Source: CAYWNA01 sp964459305 (GTDB lineage: Bacteria; Planctomycetota; Planctomycetia; Pirellulales; Pirellulaceae). Taken from it: a DNA stretch of 29,951 nucleotides. The stretch lies in contig CAYWNA010000163.1 in the NCBI GenBank assembly GCA_964459305.1, positions 1 through 29,951 of the forward strand, read 5' to 3'. The notes under the pieces are model-generated. The model was not told the origin of the DNA. It saw only the letters and a list, made by a program, of their open reading frames with translations, and did not search any database. Below, one piece after another: positions 1-8,155 of the stretch; within the stretch, counting starts at the first letter, position 1; each line of letters opens with the position of its first letter. The position numbers and the translations under genes are program-made.

Positions 1-1
1 G

Positions 2-379
2 TTTCTTGTCCACACAAGCCAAAACATCAAAACACCGACCGGTGACCGGTTACTGAGAGCCCGGGCAAGGAACGGCGCGACCGTTGTTTTTTCCACGGAT
101 CAAGCCTTCACTCACACTGCGGACGCTGCCTACAAGCGGGACGCGAAACTGGATTTGGCCATCGGTGCCTCGAACCCGTTTTCGAACTGGAGTGTGGCCG
201 TTGCTTCTGACCAGACCGATTACGGAGCTGCCGACGAAATTGCGACGGTTCAGGCCGGATCCACGCGGGCTGGTGGAGCTCGCTTTGATCTGACTGTCAC
301 CTTTATTACGGTCCTGGAAGATACCTTGGCCGATGGCGACTACGGCATGACGGTCACCGGTACGCTGACCGCCAACTAG
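2..379 (+). CDS. Pilin/spore-coat-U-like secreted subunit, 3' part only
   Basis: The reading frame is open from base 2 to the TAG at 377-379, so the start lies left of the window and about 125 residues are visible. The visible part is rich in Thr, Val, Ala and Asp, has alternating beta-strand-like hydrophobic patterns and ends with strands reading LADGDYGMTVTGTLTAN. A final strand of the form (A)G-(N/D)Y-x-hydrophobic-T-V is typical of CS1/CFA-type fimbrial subunits and spore coat U-like proteins, but I cannot show homology. The next two genes encode a secretin-like lipoprotein and a protein with chaperone-like Ig folds, which supports a surface-fibre subunit role. Internal ATG/TTG codons such as 155 are unlikely starts because they would cut a continuous fold. 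Function is inferred. Confidence 0.6.
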   Translation, partial: FLVHTSQNIKTPTGDRLLRARARNGATVVFSTDQAFTHTADAAYKRDAKLDLAIGASNPFSNWSVAVASDQTDYGAADEIATVQAGSTRAGGARFDLTVTFITVLEDTLADGDYGMTVTGTLTAN

Positions 380-410
380 AAAGCCCAAGACAGAACCAAT
401 CCACAGTCTG

Positions 411-442
411 GCAGCCCGACGGTTTTCAAACAGCCGGGCTGC
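411..442. repeat. Hairpin between subunit gene and secretin gene
   Basis: GCAGCCCG at 411-418 is the exact reverse complement of CGGGCTGC at 435-442, with a 16-base loop. It sits 32 bases after the stop of the first gene. There is no T-tract behind it, so it may be an attenuating or mRNA-stabilising hairpin that lets the subunit be made in excess over the downstream genes, rather than a full terminator. Confidence 0.4.
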
Positions 443-524
443 AATGTTGCCAAGACGCGAGTCCACGATCTTTCTCATGGACCGGGACGCGTGTTTGGCC
501 GTTTGGTCAACTAGGTAGTCCAAC

Positions 525-1943
525 GTGGGGATCGCAAGACACAAAGCGTTCCGCCTGATTCTGCAGATTGCGCTCGTCGTAGTGGCTGCCGGCTGTCAGT
601 CTGCGCCGACACGGCAATCGATCGACGATATTGTCCGGCAAGTCACTGTCAACGAAGGACAATCTCGGCGCGGTGCCGTGCGTCAAGTAGCCTACCTGGA
701 GCCGCAAGCTCAGTTCTCCATGGCTAGATTGCCCCCCATTACTTCGGAGACGGGGCCTCTGGTCAACGAAATTTTCGAAGAGACGGACGTGCGGCAGGCC
801 ATCCAGGCGTTGGCTGTCCAGGCAAATGTTTCGGTCGTCCTGGACGAACAGGTCAGTGGGTTAACGTCGGCTATCATTGAAGACGAACCTTTCGATTCGG
901 CTTTGCGAAAAGTCGTTCTGCCTCTCGGCTGTGTGTATCGGAAACACGAGGGCCAGTACTTGATTGGCGTCGCCGATCCGGAGTCATCGCTGTTTCCGCT
1001 GATCGCCGAGCGGTATGACTACGGCACGCAGCATCTTTCGCCGGAGGAGTTGACGGGTATGCTGCCCGAGCGTTTCAAGAAGTACCTCCGAGTGGTAGAC
1101 AAGCGGAGCCGCATCATCATCGAGGCGCCTCCGGTGACAGCGGAACAGATTCTGATGGAACTCAGATGGGCGGACCAGCCCGTCCCGCAGGTGGTGCTCG
1201 AGGTGCTGGTATGCGTATTGTCTCCCGAATCTCGTCTACGGTTTGGTCTGAATCTCGAGCACGGCGTGCCAGTGGGCGATGCGTTGCACAGTTTCAAACT
1301 GCACAACCTGGCTCTCTCCGGCACCGTAACGCCGTCGGCCGTCGGCGGCATGTTCAGTGATTTTGCTGTGACCACCCACTTCTTGCAGCTACTTGCTCAG
1401 GAAGGCTATGTGAAAATTCGAGCGGCTCCCAGGGTGATGGCCAAAGACGGCGAAAAGGCCGAGATCTCGATCGGTCGGGAGACCTACTTCAGCGTCCAGC
1501 CGGAGTCTGCCGAGGTGTTCTTCCGGCAGGACATCGAGAAGGTCGAGGCCGGCATCACGCTGGAAATTCTGCCGGTCATTCGCGGCGACAACGTGACGGT
1601 CACCATCGAGCGGGCCGAGGTTAGCGAGCACGTGAGTACTTCGGGAACGGGGCCCGAACTCGCCAGCCCCTACCCGCTGATCAACCGCAGGCAAGTGAGC
1701 ACAACCGTGCATGTGAAGGACGGCCAGACGATCGTGATCGGCGGCTTGAACCAGACGCAGATCGTCGATCGGGTGAACAAGGTGCCGTTCCTTGGCGACC
1801 TGCCTGGAGTTGGCCACCTGTTTCGTCGTATCGACAGGGAGGAGCAGGAGGCCGAGGTGGTGATCTTCATCTCTCCGCGGATTGTCACGGCGCCGGAGTC
1901 CACGTTCGTATCACGACTCGACAACCGGGTGGAGAAGTTCTGA
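525..1943 (+). CDS. Secretin-like outer-membrane lipoprotein (GspD/PilQ family)
   Basis: This 472-residue protein has a lipoprotein signal with lipobox AAGC (Cys24). An STN/N0-like domain lies at about 80-150, an N1-like fold at 165-220, and a secretin domain at 225-456. The secretin domain contains the family signatures VKDGQTIVIGGL (397-408) and VPFLGDLPGVGHLF (420-433). Secretins form outer-membrane channels for type II/III secretion and type IV pili. At 472 residues it is short for GspD and lacks the N2/N3 repeats, resembling CpaC/RcpA-type or orphan secretins. The start is GTG at 525, chosen because AGGTAG lies 6 bases upstream and it gives a complete signal peptide. The stop codon overlaps the next ATG by one base (TGATG), indicating translational coupling. 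What it exports is not shown; the adjacent subunit is the best candidate. Confidence 0.88.
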   Translation: MGIARHKAFRLILQIALVVVAAGCQSAPTRQSIDDIVRQVTVNEGQSRRGAVRQVAYLEPQAQFSMARLPPITSETGPLVNEIFEETDVRQAIQALAVQANVSVVLDEQVSGLTSAIIEDEPFDSALRKVVLPLGCVYRKHEGQYLIGVADPESSLFPLIAERYDYGTQHLSPEELTGMLPERFKKYLRVVDKRSRIIIEAPPVTAEQILMELRWADQPVPQVVLEVLVCVLSPESRLRFGLNLEHGVPVGDALHSFKLHNLALSGTVTPSAVGGMFSDFAVTTHFLQLLAQEGYVKIRAAPRVMAKDGEKAEISIGRETYFSVQPESAEVFFRQDIEKVEAGITLEILPVIRGDNVTVTIERAEVSEHVSTSGTGPELASPYPLINRRQVSTTVHVKDGQTIVIGGLNQTQIVDRVNKVPFLGDLPGVGHLFRRIDREEQEAEVVIFISPRIVTAPESTFVSRLDNRVEKF

Positions 1944-3547
1944 TGGACCGGGTCACAGCCATTCTCTGCGTCCTGCTGGGACTAGCACAGAGTGCATCCG
2001 CTCAATCTCCCTCGCCGCTGCAATTTCAGGCCCAAGTGCAGCCTGCGTTTCGCATTACGCCCATGGTGCATCGTATCGAAGCTCCACGCGGCAAGCTCCT
2101 TAAGTTTGAATTCGAGATCGAGTCGCTGGAAAGACCCACCTCGCTGCGAATTGTACCCGTCGCACTGCGACAGCAGGAAAACGGCGTCATCATGCCCGAC
2201 GAAAAGGCGCCCTTGGGGGATGCGATCCGGCTGTTGAGCCCATCGGCCGTCGATCTCGATACCAACGAACAATCAAAAATCCGGGGGCAACTGCGGGTTC
2301 CTCGCACCAACTCGCAATTTCATTCTTTCGGCGTTCTGGTGAAGGACCTGGGTCGGCCCGTCGACGGCGGTGCGAACCGGGAACCCGGCAGATCCAGGGT
2401 GGGAATCAACTTCGTAACGCAGTACTTGCTTCGATGCGATGTCTCCGTGACCGGGGTGCGCGGCGAGGACGTGCGGCGTTTGCAGATCCTGTCCGGCGAA
2501 CTGGTGGAACTCCAGGGGCAACCGCAGGCACGAGTGTGGATTTCGAATCCCACGGACAGTTTCCTGGAGTTTGAGGTTCGGTGCCGGATCACGGTTCCGG
2601 AGTCGCACGCCCGTCGAAGACCGTTCTCGCTGGTCCTTCCGGTGCGGGCGAATATGCTGGAACCAGATCGCTATGTCGCGCGGATCTTGCCGGGCAGCCG
2701 CGTGCGATTGGCGGAATTCGTTCCGGATGCGGTCCTTCCGGGCGTCTACGAACTCGAAGTCGAACTTCTCGCCCAGGGGCGGCATCAGTTGGAGGCTCGA
2801 TTCCCTTTGGTCGTGCGCGACGACGACTTTCCAGCTCAGCGGGCTGCCGTGCTACCGCTTGCGCCCCACGTCAGCGTCCATCCGGCGCAGGTCGAGCTTT
2901 CTCTGCGACGGCTCGGTCGACGATATTCGGCTTTGACCTTTGTAAACAACAGCCCGGACGAAGTCGAAGTACAACTTGATGCCCAAGACAACGACGAGTC
3001 AACAGGCCAGTGGCTCGTTATCCGGCCGGCGACCCTCACTTTGTCCTCTCACAGCAGCAGGAAGGTACTGGTGTCGGTCGGCGCGGCGCGCGATCTTCTC
3101 GCGAACCGTTTTGGGGAGATCGACCTGCACGTACGCTTCGCGCGCGGCGAGCAAAAGACGCAAACCCTGCCGGTCGCCGTGCTGGCTCGCGTTCAAGACG
3201 CACCAGAGCTATCGGTCGGTACCGTGCAATGGGATACCCGTGGCACTAGGCCGGCGTTGGTGGCCCCCGTGACGAACCTGGGCGACGTGCATCTGCCCTT
3301 GGACGGCAAGCTGACGCTGACCGTCTCTCGCGGTCAGACATGCGATTTGTTCGCCGGTTTCGGCCGCTGGCTATTGCCTGGGCAAAGCGGCGACTTGCGG
3401 TTCCATTTTCCGGGTCCCCTGCCGCCGGGAACCTACCCCTACCACGCAGAAATCGGAATCGGCGAAGGAAGGACCCTCGTCACGGTGCAAAACGCCGTTC
3501 AAGTCGACGCGGCAACTCGACCCGTGGCTGGAGACGCCGCTTTGTGA
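1943..3547 (+). CDS. Exported Ig-fold protein with PapD-like chaperone-type domains
   Basis: The 534-residue protein has a signal peptide with cleavage predicted after ASA (residue 20). The region at about 30-150 reads like a pilus-chaperone domain: a strand-rich segment with FEFEIESLERPTSLRIVPV, then LLSPSAVDLDTNEQSKIRGQ, matching the family pattern of an N-domain beta-sandwich with a 'pressed-in' proline and a final G1-like strand. A second ASH/PapD-like sandwich lies at about 305-410 (SVHPAQVELS..., then LVIRPATLTLSSHSSRKV). The rest is beta-rich. No transmembrane segment or anchoring motif follows. Overlap with the secretin stop makes them one transcript. A periplasmic chaperone or scaffold for the fibre subunit is the best guess, but usher-dependent chaperones are about 230 residues, so this one would be a large, two-domain variant. 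Confidence 0.65.
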   Translation: MDRVTAILCVLLGLAQSASAQSPSPLQFQAQVQPAFRITPMVHRIEAPRGKLLKFEFEIESLERPTSLRIVPVALRQQENGVIMPDEKAPLGDAIRLLSPSAVDLDTNEQSKIRGQLRVPRTNSQFHSFGVLVKDLGRPVDGGANREPGRSRVGINFVTQYLLRCDVSVTGVRGEDVRRLQILSGELVELQGQPQARVWISNPTDSFLEFEVRCRITVPESHARRRPFSLVLPVRANMLEPDRYVARILPGSRVRLAEFVPDAVLPGVYELEVELLAQGRHQLEARFPLVVRDDDFPAQRAAVLPLAPHVSVHPAQVELSLRRLGRRYSALTFVNNSPDEVEVQLDAQDNDESTGQWLVIRPATLTLSSHSSRKVLVSVGAARDLLANRFGEIDLHVRFARGEQKTQTLPVAVLARVQDAPELSVGTVQWDTRGTRPALVAPVTNLGDVHLPLDGKLTLTVSRGQTCDLFAGFGRWLLPGQSGDLRFHFPGPLPPGTYPYHAEIGIGEGRTLVTVQNAVQVDAATRPVAGDAAL

Positions 3548-3578
3548 GACCATGGGCGACGGGGTCAGGAGTGTCGTT

Positions 3579-3776
3579 CTACGGCGATTGAGCCGTCGAG
3601 TCTTTCGACATGCCTCGCTTCCAACGCTGGCTTGCTGGGTCGAATCCTTCAGGAAAACGAGTTGTCTGGTCGTAGTTGGTCGGAGTGTTGAAGTAGCAGC
3701 TTTCCAATGAATAGTGATCGAGCATCGACAAGTCGGTTCCCTGGAACTGCGTGCCGTCGATATTCGCCTCCTGGAA
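3579..3776 (-). pseudogene. Remnant of a pentapeptide-repeat protein (C-terminal piece)
   Basis: On the minus strand, 3776 to about 3636 encodes FQEANIDGTQFQGTDLS followed by a segment ending TRFPEGFDP. The A(N/D)LxxxxF spacing is that of pentapeptide repeats, and a closing motif of this kind is, from memory, common at the end of planctomycete pentapeptide proteins. The frame stops at a TAG at 3579-3581. Upstream, the same frame loses the pattern and runs into the 3' end of the BlaR1-like gene in another frame, with no credible start or ribosome site. It is therefore either a decayed gene or a domain detached by a frameshift near 3780-3830. Confidence 0.45.
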
Positions 3777-3825
3777 CGAGGACACCGCAAACCGGCCATG
3801 CTCTCGGCGCGATTCGGCGAAGATC

Positions 3826-6800
3826 CTACCGCACGATGGATTTGTAGTTGAACCGAACGCCGCGGTGGAAGCCAACGCCTTGCGGTGGGCCACTATAGGT
3901 GCCAGTCAAGTTTCGAACCTCGGTGACAAAGTCCGTGATGGTGATCACCCCAAGGCCGTGTTCGCGCGTGACGTATAGAAAGTTGCTTCCGCGTTTCGAA
4001 ACGTACTGGTTCGTGCTCGCATCAAAGTGCATTAACGCCCCCTTGACTTCGCGACCTTCCGGCAGCTTGCCCTCGGCAACTCTCTTCGCGATGTTCTTGG
4101 CGTCAAAGGGATCGATCTCCCACAGTTGCAGTCCGACGCCGATCAACGTATAAGTGGTCTTTCCGTCGTCGTCCGGCATGGCAACACACATCAGGTCCGC
4201 ACCCGTCTTGGCAGCCCACTCCTTCGCCGCTTGCACAGTCTCGGCAGAGCCATCCTTGCTCGGCAACTCCTTTGGCCAACGGGGTTCGCGCCCCGTATCA
4301 AGATCTAAGAAGAAATCGGCTCCTGTGTCCGGATCCCCAACCGGCGACAAAACTTGTCCGGTCACGCCGCCGGCGACCTTGGCGTTCCTCGTCAGTTCGC
4401 GACCGGTTGGGTAGTCACTGAGGTCCGGCGGATCATACGCGGGGAGATTCACTTCGCGGAACGACGCCTCGATGCCAAACTGCTCCCAGTTAGCTTCCCA
4501 CCACGTGGCCCATTCTTCCGCGGCTTCGTGGAAGTATTGCTCTTGACGCGCCAAGCTGCGCGGGTCGTCGCTGCGTTTCATGCCGAACAGTTCCCTGCCG
4601 TTGACATTTCGCTTGGTGAGTCTGGTCAGTGCGGAATGCATTTCGCGAACGGCACGCCCGAAACTGAAGTGCCCTCCTGCGCCGCGCTCTCCTCGGTGGC
4701 TGTGCTTCTGCATGAAGGCCGTCAGGTCAGGATCCTCGACGATCAATCCGTAGTCACTTGATGAAGGTAGCAGAGTTTTCGGCAGCACTCGAATCAACGT
4801 CGGCACAGCGCGTGGATCGCCGATCGCGCGCAGCGTAAAAGCTAGCCGCCGCATCATGCGCTGCTCGTCCGTCGCTTCGAATTCTTTGCACAGAGCCGGC
4901 ACCGCGGCGGAACCGATCGTTGTCAGTTCGCGCATCAGCAAGCACCATGTTTCGGTTTCGTCGACCGTGTGGTTTAGCTTGCGAAACTCCTCGATGATTC
5001 CGGCGACCCGCTTTTCCGTATCCATCGGCAACGCATCAAGGATCTTGCGGGCCGCCGCCATCTTCTCGGCTACGGTTTTCGGGGGTGTGATGCTGATCGC
5101 GCACTCACCCGTCGAGCCCTCTTTGATGGTGATCGGCGGCTTCTTGTGAGTGTCCCATCCCATACGATCTCCACGGATGTTGACAAGGTACGGGTAGTTG
5201 TCGCCTGCGGCTGCACGAATACGAAAGCGACCTTCGTCGTCAACCACTGCCAGGACTCTTGGCGAGATTACCCTTCGTTTGGGACGGGCTGGACCGAACA
5301 ACCCCACGGCGATTCTCTTGCTCCATTCTGTCAATATCATCGGCTGGCCCGTTTTCTCGCTGTCTTCCGCAAACACCATCGGCTGGCCCGTCTTTGTGTT
5401 GACCACTTGCCCCGCCAGCCAACCGCCGGAACTGGCCTGGAGTGGCTGCAATGACACGGTGGTTCCCGCGCGGCACTCGATATCCGAAATCGCTTTGACC
5501 ACCAAGTTTTCGTCTTCTAGGACAACCGCATAGTTTCCTCCGGCAACACACATTTGATACCGGCCCTGAGAATCGGTCACCGTGTGGACTTCTGTGTTTT
5601 CCGTTCCCATTGGCATTGCGGTCACCACGCCGCCGCTCAGTGGCCGATTCGTCCGCGCATCGCGCACCGACCCGGTCAGAGTGCAGCCCGCCGGCATCTC
5701 AAACCGTGCGATGCCCGGAATCGTCTTGACGCGAAAGGTCTTCGTTGGATGCTGTGGATGCTCAACCCGAAGACTCCATGAATCCGGTTTAGTTTCGCCG
5801 GGAACGACTCGTGGCAATCGCGTGATCACGAATCGGCCCTCGACGTTGGTTACCGCGGCAGGGAGTCCCGGAACGGTGCCGGACAGCAGGTAGGGTGTTG
5901 CGACATTCGCTCCAACGACGGGTCTTCCTTGTTCATCAACGACACAACCCACCAGCGTTGCGGCTGAGTCGAAAAAACCGATGTCTGTCTGGCTGGGATC
6001 TTCGTGCCCCCACACTCGTTGCGTTTGAACCGGTCGATCAGCGGCATCTGCGACCAGATCATAGCAGAGTCCGGTCACCCGCATCCGGTTCGTCGGATCC
6101 ACTGGATCGAACTCGAATCCCCCGTCGGCATCGCTGGTGGTTCTGGCGATTTCCCGCGGTTGGCCGACCAGGCCTCGCGTGGCAAACAGACGGATCGTGA
6201 CGCCTGCCAAGGGCGAGTGGTCTTTCCATGTCAAGCACTTGCCGGCGATCGCAAATGACTTTCCCGAAACCGCGGCTTTTCCCTTGGGGTCGGAGCCGTC
6301 CTGTTCATCACGGACGCCGGTCGACCGATCGTCTTCGCCCTGTGCGACGGACGGAGTGAGCAAGTTTCCGGGCGGTGTAGTCGTCGCGTCGGTCAGTCCA
6401 AGCAGGGCGAGGACAGCCACCAACCCGGCCGCCGTCCACGCCCACAATGGGCGCTTCGCCGTGGGAGCGGCCAGTCGACGCACGCGGCTTGATACCACGT
6501 TTTTTCGGTGAAAGAACCCGATCAGTCCCGGAGCGAGCGGTGCGGGCTGGAAATGAGTGGACACAGCCAGGATGGTCTTGGCGTACTGTGACCGGCCCGA
6601 TCCATCATATTGCTCGACAACAAAATCATCGCAAGCCGCTTCACGAGTCGCCTGCATGCCACGGGCGGTCCGCCAAGAGAACGGATTGAACCAGTGCAGC
6701 GTTTGGGTGACGATCATCAGCCACTGCATCCACACGTCGCCGCGACGCACATGAGCCAACTCGTGCGCCAGAATGAATTCGATATCGTGAGGGGCCATGG

Positions 6801-7542
6801 TTTCGAGCACTGACTCCGGCACGACGATTCGCGGTTTCAACGTTCCGACGACGTAGGGGCTGACCGGTTCGGGCGAGACGAGTAACTGAGGCCGTAAGAA
6901 ACGGACCCCCAACTTCTGCTTCGCCCTTTCCAGTAGCTGCAGCGTCGCAGATTCGCTCACCGGTTGACAAAGCCTCAGCCGATGCCTCAACCTAAGCCAA
7001 GCGATTCCGTATCGAAGACCAAAGAACAGACAGCCTGCAAACCAAACGAGCGCGACGACCGGTGCGAGCGCCATGCGGCGGCTGGGTTCTGTTGACCGAC
7101 GGCGAGTGCTTCCCGACGCTTCTGCGTATTCCACAGCAGATGGCTTCTCTTGCCGATCAGTCAATGTTGCCCCGGCTTGAACGGATGTAGGGTCATTCGC
7201 AGACCTGACCGCAGGCGATTCGGTGGAATCGAGCTGCGCCGAGCCTTCTTGCTGCACGCCATCACGCGGGTTAGATGATCGAACCCTTGGGATGACGCCA
7301 GGACTGTCCGTGAAAGGCTCGAAACGTCGCTCCGCCAGAAGATTGAACGCGCTCCACGGACTTGATGGCGTGACCACAACAAGCAACCGAATAAGAACAA
7401 CGAACCACAGCAGGTATTGCCAACGCGGGGCAATTCGCTCCCGAAGTGCCGCGGCAACAAGCATCACCACAAGCGCCAGAATCGCAGACTGCCAAGTGAC
7501 CCGCCAGGCGATCTGGACCCAAGGATCAAACAGCGCGTTCAT
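3826..7542 (-). CDS. BlaR1/MecR1-type M56 membrane metalloprotease sensor with long tail
   Basis: The 1238-residue protein starts at ATG 7542 (minus), chosen because AAAGGAAAG precedes it and because it overlaps the blaI-like stop as ATGA; the longer frame to 7704 would lie inside blaI. Hydrophobic segments lie at about 17-33, 41-57, 157-183 and 366-383. The zinc-protease motif HELAH is at 260-264, with the downstream EAACDDF motif (Glu301) of family M56. Typical BlaR1 ends in a penicillin-binding sensor; here the tail instead has three carboxypeptidase-regulatory-like beta domains (about 428-515, 531-606, 619-700), a HEAT-like stretch (about 876-930) and a C-terminal domain of unknown fold. 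It probably senses an extracytoplasmic signal and triggers cleavage of the BlaI-like repressor. The ligand is unknown and no beta-lactamase is nearby. Confidence 0.85.
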   Translation of the reverse strand: MNALFDPWVQIAWRVTWQSAILALVVMLVAAALRERIAPRWQYLLWFVVLIRLLVVVTPSSPWSAFNLLAERRFEPFTDSPGVIPRVRSSNPRDGVQQEGSAQLDSTESPAVRSANDPTSVQAGATLTDRQEKPSAVEYAEASGSTRRRSTEPSRRMALAPVVALVWFAGCLFFGLRYGIAWLRLRHRLRLCQPVSESATLQLLERAKQKLGVRFLRPQLLVSPEPVSPYVVGTLKPRIVVPESVLETMAPHDIEFILAHELAHVRRGDVWMQWLMIVTQTLHWFNPFSWRTARGMQATREAACDDFVVEQYDGSGRSQYAKTILAVSTHFQPAPLAPGLIGFFHRKNVVSSRVRRLAAPTAKRPLWAWTAAGLVAVLALLGLTDATTTPPGNLLTPSVAQGEDDRSTGVRDEQDGSDPKGKAAVSGKSFAIAGKCLTWKDHSPLAGVTIRLFATRGLVGQPREIARTTSDADGGFEFDPVDPTNRMRVTGLCYDLVADAADRPVQTQRVWGHEDPSQTDIGFFDSAATLVGCVVDEQGRPVVGANVATPYLLSGTVPGLPAAVTNVEGRFVITRLPRVVPGETKPDSWSLRVEHPQHPTKTFRVKTIPGIARFEMPAGCTLTGSVRDARTNRPLSGGVVTAMPMGTENTEVHTVTDSQGRYQMCVAGGNYAVVLEDENLVVKAISDIECRAGTTVSLQPLQASSGGWLAGQVVNTKTGQPMVFAEDSEKTGQPMILTEWSKRIAVGLFGPARPKRRVISPRVLAVVDDEGRFRIRAAAGDNYPYLVNIRGDRMGWDTHKKPPITIKEGSTGECAISITPPKTVAEKMAAARKILDALPMDTEKRVAGIIEEFRKLNHTVDETETWCLLMRELTTIGSAAVPALCKEFEATDEQRMMRRLAFTLRAIGDPRAVPTLIRVLPKTLLPSSSDYGLIVEDPDLTAFMQKHSHRGERGAGGHFSFGRAVREMHSALTRLTKRNVNGRELFGMKRSDDPRSLARQEQYFHEAAEEWATWWEANWEQFGIEASFREVNLPAYDPPDLSDYPTGRELTRNAKVAGGVTGQVLSPVGDPDTGADFFLDLDTGREPRWPKELPSKDGSAETVQAAKEWAAKTGADLMCVAMPDDDGKTTYTLIGVGLQLWEIDPFDAKNIAKRVAEGKLPEGREVKGALMHFDASTNQYVSKRGSNFLYVTREHGLGVITITDFVTEVRNLTGTYSGPPQGVGFHRGVRFNYKSIVR

Positions 7543-7931
7543 TGTTCTTTCCTTTGCGTTGGTTGTTTCGCATCGAGCAACTGGCGCAGTTGCCGAAGCT
7601 CCTCGTCGGAAAGGGGCGTATCCTCGACGAAATGCGTCAACATCGCTTGGACGTCTCCGCCAAACACCTTGGATACGAACGAGCGGCCCTCGTGGCGAAC
7701 GCATTGCCGCCGACTAACGGCCGATCGATAGATATACCGCAGACCGTCGACGTCGTAGGTCAGGGCCCCTTTTTCGACCAACCTCGCCAGCAACGTTCGA
7801 ATCGTGCGGTGGTTCCAGTCGCGTGTTTCACCGAGCGACGCAATCACCTCCGCAGCCGTCACCGGCTCCTCATCCCAAACCACCAGCATCACGCTCCATT
7901 CGGCGGCCGAAATCTGAATCTGTCTACTCAT
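7539..7931 (-). CDS. blaI: BlaI/MecI/CopY-family winged-helix repressor
   Basis: The 130-residue protein has the usual family length. The N-terminal winged-helix domain contains SAAEWSVMLVVWDEEPVTAAEVI, interrupted here only for length, then the recognition-helix region HRTIRTLLARLVEKGAL and a wing with YIYRSAVSR. The C-terminal part (about 85-130) supplies the dimerisation helices and the usual proteolysis region. The start ATG at 7931 has GAGGGAG four bases upstream. It is the first gene of a two-gene operon with the M56 sensor (4-base ATGA overlap). It is expected to bind the two dyads at 7942-7985 and repress its own operon until cleaved. The gene symbol denotes the family rather than proven beta-lactam response. 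Confidence 0.9.
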   Translation of the reverse strand: MSRQIQISAAEWSVMLVVWDEEPVTAAEVIASLGETRDWNHRTIRTLLARLVEKGALTYDVDGLRYIYRSAVSRRQCVRHEGRSFVSKVFGGDVQAMLTHFVEDTPLSDEELRQLRQLLDAKQPTQRKEQ

Positions 7932-7941
7932 AAAACTCCCT

Positions 7942-7991
7942 CATGACTACACGTGTAGCCATAATGTACCACGTTTGTAGTCATGCGTCAA
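7942..7991 (-). promoter_or_regulatory. blaI-like promoter with two BlaI-type operators
   Basis: Reading the minus strand, TTGACG (7991-7986) is followed after exactly 17 bases by TACATT (7968-7963), a sigma70-like -35/-10 pair. The perfect 12-base palindrome CTACACGTGTAG lies at 7947-7958, just downstream of the -10. A second, imperfect site, ACTACAAACGTGGTA on the minus strand, fills the spacer. CATGACTACA (7942-7951) is repeated in inverted order as TGTAGTCATG (7976-7985). ACTACA/TGTAGT half-sites match the TACA-n-TGTA type of BlaI/MecI operators, so a repressor bound here would block RNA polymerase: autorepression. Confidence 0.75.
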
Positions 7992-8009
7992 TATCTGCGT
8001 CGGATTCTT

Positions 8010-8155
8010 CCGCAGAATATCGATTGCCGAACAAGGAATAGCGAATGTCGAAGGGAGAGAATAACGGGCAAGATCTTCGAGCGATGTGCCGTATTCGTCG
8101 CACGCGATGGGGGCCCTCCTCCTGCCTTCAACATTCGTTGTTCGACATTCTGCGG
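8010..8155. repeat. Imperfect inverted repeat of GAATATCGA/GAACAACGAAT type
   Basis: The arms are 8010-8054 and 8125-8155. Both read, in opposite orientation, CCGCAGAAT-TCGA-GAACAA-GAAT-GAATGT-GAAGG with short gaps. The right arm contains the end of the small minus-strand frame 8128-8526. Short phrases of this kind are, as far as I recall, dispersed in planctomycete intergenic DNA; a genome-wide count is needed to confirm that. Confidence 0.5.

Noticed and set aside
7543..7704. Extended N-terminus of the BlaR1-like protein
   Set aside because: It lies within the blaI-like gene, adds an Arg-rich stretch without homology, and a better start with ribosome site is at 7542.
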